Source: an uncultured Ruminococcus sp.
GTDB taxonomy: Bacteria > Bacillota > Clostridia > Oscillospirales > CAG-272
Assembly (NCBI GenBank): GCA_902797125.1
Contig: CADBRS010000071.1
Coordinates: forward strand, 1-9,699
Length of the DNA stretch: 9,699 bases
Reading direction: 5' to 3'
Both the position numbers and the translations under genes were made by a program. Numbering within the stretch: the stretch's first letter is position 1; each line of letters starts with the position of its first letter. Shown piece by piece: positions 6,585 to 9,699 of the stretch. The notes below the pieces were generated by a model. That model did not search any database. It was not told the DNA's origin and worked only from the letters and a program-made list of their open reading frames with translations.

Positions 6585-7358
6585 TCAAAAATCTCTCGCG
6601 AATCCGCCGCAGGTCCAGCCTCCGTCCACAGGGAGGACGGCACCGGTGATGTAGGATGCGGCGTCTGAAGCCAAAAATTCAACTGCGCTGACGACCTCAG
6701 AAGGTACAGCTTGCCGGCCCATGGGAATGTGCGACAGAAGACCGGTCATCGCATCGTTTTTAGACCAAAGACGGTTTGTGATCGCGATTCCCACCGTACC
6801 GGGACATACAGCATTGACGCGTATGCCCTGAGGAGCCAGTTCCATAGCGCATGCCTTTGTCAGGTTGATGACCGCTGCTTTCGCCGCGGTAAATGCGCAC
6901 TGATTGCGCAAGGGAACCATCCCAACGATGGAACTGATGTTGACAATGGACGAACCTTGAGCCATGAGCGGAACAGATTGCTTGGTGCAATTGTATGTTC
7001 CGTCCAGATCGACCTTCAGGATCGCATCCCACCATGTGTCGTTGAACTTGTCAATGTGGTTTCGCTCTTCAGGCCCGACGTTGATGCCTGCGTTGTTGAC
7101 CAAAACGTCGATCGCACCATATTCTGCCCTGATCTTTGCAAAACTGTTTTTAACGCTTTCACGGTCGGTGATATCAAATTCCAATCCGTAGGCGTTGAGA
7201 CCCTTCTCACTCAGTTTTGCGGCCAGCTCTTTGGCACCTTTCAAATCGCAGCAAATAACGGTGGCACCGTCTTGGGCAAATTGCTCGCACATGACGCTTC
7301 CGATTCCTCCGGCGCCTCCCGTGATGACAACTGTTTTTCCTTTAAAAGAGATCTCCAT
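6585..7358 (-). CDS. Short-chain dehydrogenase/reductase with substituted catalytic Tyr
   Basis: This 257-residue classical SDR is the first gene of the operon. The cofactor motif TGGAGGIG is at 13-20, Asp38 at the end of the second strand suggests NAD(H), NNAG is at 88-91, and the C-terminal segment GIRVNAVCPG (178-187) is standard. The usual tetrad is Asn-Ser-Tyr-Lys. Here Ser143 (NISS) and Lys160 are kept, but the Tyr position, 13 residues after the Ser and 4 before the Lys, is Phe156 (codon TTT, complement of 6891-6893). The Asn position in VDLDG is Asp117, a variant seen in other SDRs. The open frame and fold motifs are intact, so this is not a simple decayed gene. It may be inactive as a dehydrogenase, use another acid, or reflect a point mutation. 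AGAGGA lies 6-7 bases before the ATG, and its promoter is probably 7427-7455. Confidence 0.93.
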   Translation of the reverse strand: MEISFKGKTVVITGGAGGIGSVMCEQFAQDGATVICCDLKGAKELAAKLSEKGLNAYGLEFDITDRESVKNSFAKIRAEYGAIDVLVNNAGINVGPEERNHIDKFNDTWWDAILKVDLDGTYNCTKQSVPLMAQGSSIVNISSIVGMVPLRNQCAFTAAKAAVINLTKACAMELAPQGIRVNAVCPGTVGIAITNRLWSKNDAMTGLLSHIPMGRQAVPSEVVSAVEFLASDAASYITGAVLPVDGGWTCGGFARDF

Positions 7359-7405
7359 ATACGTCCTCTTAGATCTGTGAAATGTGGAAAAATAATACTC
7401 GTTAG

Positions 7406-7422
7406 AAGGATGAAAAATCCTT
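7406..7422. promoter_or_regulatory. Operator-like inverted repeat upstream of the six-gene operon
   Basis: AAGGAT and ATCCTT form a perfect 6+5+6 dyad that overlaps the expected transcription start of the leftward operon promoter. That position suits a repressor operator. The repeat is short, and the regulator is not in the window or not identifiable. Confidence 0.35.
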
Positions 7423-7426
7423 TATC

Positions 7427-7455
7427 ATTATTTCACAACTCAACAAAAAAAGCAA
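7427..7455 (-). promoter_or_regulatory. Candidate promoter of the six-gene operon
   Basis: Read on the - strand: TTGCTT (7455-7450), 17 bases, AATAAT (7432-7427). The -10 matches consensus at 5 of 6 positions and the -35 at 3 of 6. It lies about 70 bases before the SDR start codon and is the best candidate in this divergent intergenic region. Confidence 0.4.
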
Positions 7456-7484
7456 TACGAAAAGGATAATTTTAGATTCGGTAC

Positions 7485-7513
7485 TTGACAGTTTCGAGTC
7501 TGTGTGATACAAT
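7485..7513 (+). promoter_or_regulatory. Sigma-70/SigA-type promoter of the tRNA pair
   Basis: TTGACA (7485-7490), a 17-base spacer, then TACAAT (7508-7513): perfect -35 and 5 of 6 at the -10, with optimal spacing. The expected start is near 7520, about 20 bases before tRNA-Leu. This fits strong tRNA transcription. Confidence 0.85.
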
Positions 7514-7540
7514 ACCCCTCGCATGGTTGGAAACAATCAT

Positions 7541-7626
7541 GCCGGTGTGGCGGAATCGGCAGACGCACGGGACTTAAAATCCCGCGATATGAGAGTATCG
7601 TACCGGTTCAAGTCCGGTCACCGGCA
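7541..7626 (+). tRNA. tRNA-Leu (anticodon TAA)
   Basis: This is a class II tRNA of 86 bases, with acceptor stem GCCGGTG/CACCGGC fully paired and discriminator A at 7626. The anticodon stem CGGGA/TCCCG carries loop CTTAAAA, giving anticodon TAA (7575-7577), which reads UUA/UUG codons. A long variable arm (CGATA...TATCG) and T arm ACCGG-TTCAAGT-CCGGT confirm Leu type. The CCA end is not encoded. Confidence 0.96.
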
Positions 7627-7635
7627 GTTGAATAA

Positions 7636-7713
7636 CGCGGAGTAGAGCAGTCTGGTAGCTCGTCGGGCCCATAACCCGGAGGTCGTGTGGTTCAAATCCC
7701 ACCTCCGCAACCA
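7636..7713 (+). tRNA. Initiator tRNA-fMet (anticodon CAT) with atypical loop and T stem
   Basis: Initiator features are clear: C1 opposite A72 (unpaired acceptor end), three G-C pairs in the anticodon stem (GGG/CCC), the AGTCTGGTAGCTCG D-arm pattern, and an encoded CCA (7711-7713). Two departures are visible. The anticodon loop reads CCCATAA, so position 33, just before the CAT anticodon (7670-7672), is C (7669) rather than the near-invariant U. The 5' side of the T stem is GTGTGG against CCCAC on the 3' side, leaving one extra T bulged and giving 78 rather than the usual 77 bases including CCA. It could be a divergent extra copy, a decaying copy, or contain sequence errors. It starts 9 bases after tRNA-Leu and shares its promoter. 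Confidence 0.88.
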
Positions 7714-7720
7714 TAAAAGA

Positions 7721-7757
7721 AGCCTCTTTTGTCTACCAGGGCAAGAGAGGTTTTTGT
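7721..7757 (+). terminator. Rho-independent terminator after the tRNA pair
   Basis: The 9-bp stem CCTCTTTTG/CAAGAGAGG, extended by AG/TT, encloses a 10-base loop and is followed by TTTTTGTTGTTT. It begins 8 bases after the CCA of tRNA-fMet and should end the tRNA transcript before the next gene. Confidence 0.85.
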
Positions 7758-7784
7758 TGTTTGCCGGGCAAAAAAGAGGATAAT
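7757..7784 (+). promoter_or_regulatory. Weak candidate promoter for the CAT-like gene
   Basis: TTGTTT (7757-7762), 16 bases, then GATAAT (7779-7784), about 30 bases before the start codon. The match is modest. It is proposed because the terminator just upstream isolates this gene from the tRNA transcript. Confidence 0.3.
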
Positions 7785-7815
7785 CCAAAAAATCGGGAGT
7801 TTTGAGGGAGAAATA

Positions 7816-8469
7816 ATGGTGGGTTACAAAATTATCGACAAAGAATCATATTACAGAAAAGGCATTTATCGCCATTTCACAGAAGACTGCAAGTGCTCAA
7901 CGTCTATGACAGCCAGGATAGATGTTACCGAACTCGTCGAGTTTTCGAAAAAAACGGATACGAAGTTTTATTTGAATTTTCTGTACATTCTTTCAAAAGT
8001 ACTTAACTCGCGCGACGACTATAAAATGGATTACCTTTATAAATCGGACGAATTAATCTGCTACGACGTCATCAATCCGTGTCATTACGTGTTCCATGAG
8101 GACACAGAAACATGCACGACCGTTCACTCCAGATATTGCGAGGACTACGGAACCTTTTATCAAGATGCGCTTGCTGATCTGGAGGAGGCAAAGAAATGTT
8201 GTGAGTATGTTTTCGATGACAAAAAGTATCCGAATTGGTTCGACGCATCCTATATTTCTTGGCTTTCCTATGATGCGCTGAACATTGAACTGCCAGACGG
8301 GTATTTGTATTTTCCTCCTATCATCAATTGGGGGAGATATCATGAAGAGAACGGCAGATTGATGATGCCTGTTTCTGTCCGCATGAATCACGCGATTGCA
8401 GACGGTTATCTGGTAGCGAATGTTTTCCGCCTCCTGGATCAGGAAATCAAATATTTTGTCGGGTACTGA
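7816..8469 (+). CDS. Chloramphenicol acetyltransferase-like acyltransferase (CAT type A fold)
   Basis: This 217-residue protein has the length and layout of trimeric type A CATs, which move an acetyl group from acetyl-CoA to a hydroxyl. The N-terminal YRKGIYRHF keeps the family Arg (Arg14). The active-site segment reads MNHAIADGYLVANVF (190-204): His192 corresponds to the catalytic His of the HHAxCDG motif, and Asp196 is kept. Ser151 in SWLSYDALN corresponds to the Ser that stabilises the intermediate. The usual Thr of the TxGK/R segment is Asn171 (INWGRY), and the first His of HHA is Asn191. A real resistance role is uncertain; many genomes carry CAT-like proteins of unknown substrate. The ATG at 7816 follows GAGGGAG; an upstream in-frame TTG at 7729 lies inside the tRNA terminator and is rejected. 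It converges on the TetR-like gene and is more A+T-rich than the left part. Confidence 0.87.
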   Translation: MVGYKIIDKESYYRKGIYRHFTEDCKCSTSMTARIDVTELVEFSKKTDTKFYLNFLYILSKVLNSRDDYKMDYLYKSDELICYDVINPCHYVFHEDTETCTTVHSRYCEDYGTFYQDALADLEEAKKCCEYVFDDKKYPNWFDASYISWLSYDALNIELPDGYLYFPPIINWGRYHEENGRLMMPVSVRMNHAIADGYLVANVFRLLDQEIKYFVGY

Positions 8470-8512
8470 TTACTTCTCATGGCTTCTATTCCATGCTCGG
8501 CGATTTAATTAC

Positions 8513-8545
8513 CTCGCGATTGTACAAATCCATTACAATCGCTAG
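8513..8545. repeat. Inverted repeat between the convergent CAT-like and TetR-like genes
   Basis: GCGATTGTA (8516-8524) and TACAATCGC (8534-8542) pair perfectly around a 9-base loop; two more pairs follow outside one mismatch. It lies just after the TetR-like stop and 46 bases after the CAT-like stop. No T run directly follows on either strand, so as a terminator it would be weak. The repeat is certain, the function is not. Confidence 0.5.
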
Positions 8546-8548
8546 GAC

Positions 8549-9157
8549 TCAAATCTTCTTTTTCACAGGTGAATTAACCCAGTTCACCAACGTGTCGGTT
8601 ATTGCTTTTAGATGTCGACTCGATTCATCGATCCCTGTTCGCGACAGTTTTTTGCTATATTGCCATGCATCGATTGCAGCTTTGAAGCCTCCATAAAAAA
8701 AGATGAGTCGGTCAATTTGTGCATTCGTCATGCCTCCAGCCGTTGCTTTGTTCAGAATGCACTCATGAAACCCTTGATTTTGCGCCAAAACCTGTATGAC
8801 TACTTTTCGAAAGAGAGGAAAATACTCCGTCAATAATAATTTAATCTTAATAACCTCCAATGACAAGTTTTGCACCATTCCGTTTTGAATTACCAACCCC
8901 TTCTCTGCAAAACCGGAAAATTTGCTGTACAGTTTCTCAATCATATCTCGGACATTGGAGTATCTGGCATAAAATTTGTTCTTGCTACAATTCAAATTAG
9001 AAATCATGTCTTTGACAGTAATCTTTTCCAAATCTTTATGTTCCAAAAGTTTTTCCAATTCGCAGAGACACTCCAGTTCAAAATCACTTAGACGAAGATA
9101 GTAGCAAATCAGGTAATAATCATCGTCTGGGATATATCCTTTATCAAAACAACTCAT
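8549..9157 (-). CDS. TetR/AcrR-like transcriptional regulator
   Basis: This 202-residue protein looks like a TetR-type repressor: a DNA-binding N-terminal part with a helix-turn-helix, and a helical C-terminal part for ligand sensing and dimerisation. The HTH is KITVKDMISNLNCSKNKFYARYSNVRDMIEKL (about 45-75 of the chosen protein), matching the TetR pattern in which VSKGTFYRYF is usual. The C-terminal RLIFFYGGFKAAIDAW resembles the dimer-helix region of the family. About 40 residues precede the HTH, longer than usual. An in-frame TTG at 9178 would add 7 residues; the ATG at 9157 is preferred because AAGGAG (9172-9167) ends 9 bases before it. Codons are A+T-rich compared with the central operon. 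It may control itself or the convergent CAT-like gene; no target is proven. Confidence 0.8.
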   Translation of the reverse strand: MSCFDKGYIPDDDYYLICYYLRLSDFELECLCELEKLLEHKDLEKITVKDMISNLNCSKNKFYARYSNVRDMIEKLYSKFSGFAEKGLVIQNGMVQNLSLEVIKIKLLLTEYFPLFRKVVIQVLAQNQGFHECILNKATAGGMTNAQIDRLIFFYGGFKAAIDAWQYSKKLSRTGIDESSRHLKAITDTLVNWVNSPVKKKI

Positions 9158-9345
9158 CAGTAAGATCTCCTTTTCCAAACGCTACGGGTGCTCATGGTTT
9201 TAAATAATGATTAGACCGACATTCTGTTTCAAATCATTGGTCAAATAGTCGTTTCACAGTCGAATGCATGTTTCTTTGCTAGATTTGACGATTGTTCCTT
9301 TACTATACCACTATATGGGTGTCAAAAACAATACGCGGAGTAATA

Positions 9346-9388
9346 ATTATACCATTTTCAGAAGATGGGGGTCTTCTGCCCGTATAAT
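9346..9388. repeat. Nested inverted repeat
   Basis: Outer arms ATTATAC (9346-9352) and GTATAAT (9382-9388) are exact reverse complements. Inside them CAGAAGA (9359-9365) and TCTTCTG (9372-9378) pair around a TGGGGG loop. No T run follows on either strand. It could be a structured RNA element or a protein-binding site. Confidence 0.45.
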
Positions 9389-9438
9389 GATAAACGTCAA
9401 CGATATTGTCCATTTCCAAGATAAATCCATTCCGGCAA

Positions 9439-9489
9439 AATGAGACACATTTATAATATTCGTCTCATTGAGGAGACGCATCTTGCGTC
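9439..9489. repeat. Overlapping GAGAC/GTCTC inverted repeats upstream of a promoter
   Basis: AATGAGAC (9439-9446) and GTCTCATT (9462-9469) form a perfect 8-bp dyad with a 15-base centre. The right arm can instead pair with the next GAGAC (9472-9476 region). GACGCA/TGCGTC (9475-9480 and 9484-9489) forms a third hairpin. The stems are mutually exclusive in part. They lie just before the promoter at 9497, so operator sites are one reading. Confidence 0.45.
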
Positions 9490-9496
9490 AATTGCC

Positions 9497-9525
9497 TTGA
9501 CAATAACAATCTTCCACAGTAGAAT
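9497..9525 (+). promoter_or_regulatory. Near-consensus rightward promoter with no gene seen downstream
   Basis: TTGACA (9497-9502), a 17-base spacer, then TAGAAT (9520-9525): perfect -35, 5 of 6 at the -10, optimal spacing. The expected start is near 9532. The next 165 bases to the window edge hold no convincing start codon with ribosome-binding site, so it drives a gene beyond the window with a long leader, or a small RNA. Confidence 0.55.
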
Positions 9526-9699
9526 TGAATTGTTTCGGATCCAAACAAATTATTTCATTTGTGTAAGTCATTTGACAGGATCCTTCTCCAGAGAGCACTA
9601 TTACTTTTGGAATACCTATACCGGTGTTAGTCCTTCTATTCAAACAATAACGAGTGGCTATTACGGAAGTTAATCACTGTTATCCTTATTCACGCATAA

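Larger units (their letters stand above)
9158..9699. other. A+T-rich region without a convincing gene
   Basis: No frame on either strand gives a recognisable protein in these 540 bases. The region holds a weak leftward promoter candidate for the TetR-like gene (TTGAAA, 17 bases, CATTAT on the - strand, 9232-9204), a nested dyad (9346-9388), GAGAC-type inverted repeats (9439-9489), and a good rightward promoter (9497-9525). No tRNA, riboswitch class or transposase remnant is recognised. Confidence 0.6.

Noticed and set aside
7729..7815. 29-codon N-terminal extension of the CAT-like protein starting at a TTG
   Set aside because: The TTG lies inside the tRNA terminator hairpin and lacks a ribosome-binding site; the ATG at 7816 has GAGGGAG and matches the family N-terminus.
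9320..9325. TTGACA on the - strand upstream of the TetR-like gene
   Set aside because: The best TATAGT is only 12 bases away and the hexamer at 17 bases is a poor match, so it was not called.
9333..9342. ACGCGGAGTA repeats the first bases of tRNA-fMet (7635-7644), possible attachment-site duplicate
   Set aside because: Ten-base matches are expected by chance many times in 9.7 kb, and the match is to the 5' end rather than the 3' end typical of integration sites.
9572..9577. Second TTGACA in the right tail as a promoter
   Set aside because: No acceptable -10 hexamer lies 16-18 bases downstream.
9440..9673. 77-codon open frame on the + strand
   Set aside because: It begins within an inverted repeat with no ribosome-binding site, resembles no known protein, and has a composition typical of chance A+T-rich translation.
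1..9699. CRISPR array, transposase, toxin-antitoxin pair or phage genes
   Set aside because: No regular repeat-spacer pattern, terminal inverted repeats or corresponding protein families were seen on either strand.

Overview
The window looks like chromosomal DNA of a low-to-mid GC Bacillota (Firmicutes)-type bacterium. Nearly every gene has a strong AAGGAG/GAGG ribosome-binding site at normal spacing, the promoters are of TTGACA-N17-TATAAT type, and terminators are hairpins followed by T runs. Protein families (AsnRS, DeoC, ribokinase, UlaG-like lactonase, CAT-like acyltransferase) agree with this. I cannot name genus or species.

Left part (1-2609, + strand): the C-terminal 225 residues of an iron-containing alcohol dehydrogenase, then a GlcG/HbpS (PduO C-domain) type protein, then asnS (asparaginyl-tRNA synthetase). 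Two hairpins or palindromes lie at the junction before asnS. A strong, apparently bidirectional terminator (2627-2671) separates asnS from the convergent gene set.

Centre (2671-7358, - strand): six tightly spaced genes read as one operon in the order SDR dehydrogenase, UlaG-like metallo-beta-lactamase-fold hydrolase, zinc-dependent medium-chain dehydrogenase, small cupin, deoC-type aldolase, ribokinase-type kinase. Gaps are 10-18 bases, each with its own ribosome-binding site. The set looks like a carbohydrate catabolic route: oxidation, lactone opening, isomerisation, phosphorylation, then retro-aldol cleavage. I do not recognise this exact combination as a named pathway, and no transporter or regulator is present. 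The SDR has Phe where the catalytic Tyr is expected.

Between the operon and the right part lies a divergent promoter region, followed by a tRNA-Leu(TAA)/tRNA-fMet(CAT) pair with a near-consensus promoter and a terminator. The initiator tRNA carries two abnormal features: C at position 33 instead of the near-invariant U, and an extra base in the T stem.

Right part (7816-9699): a chloramphenicol-acetyltransferase-like protein (+) converges on a TetR-like regulator (-). About 540 bases without a convincing gene follow, holding several dyads and one near-consensus rightward promoter. This part is visibly richer in A+T than the rest and may be acquired DNA beside the tRNA genes.
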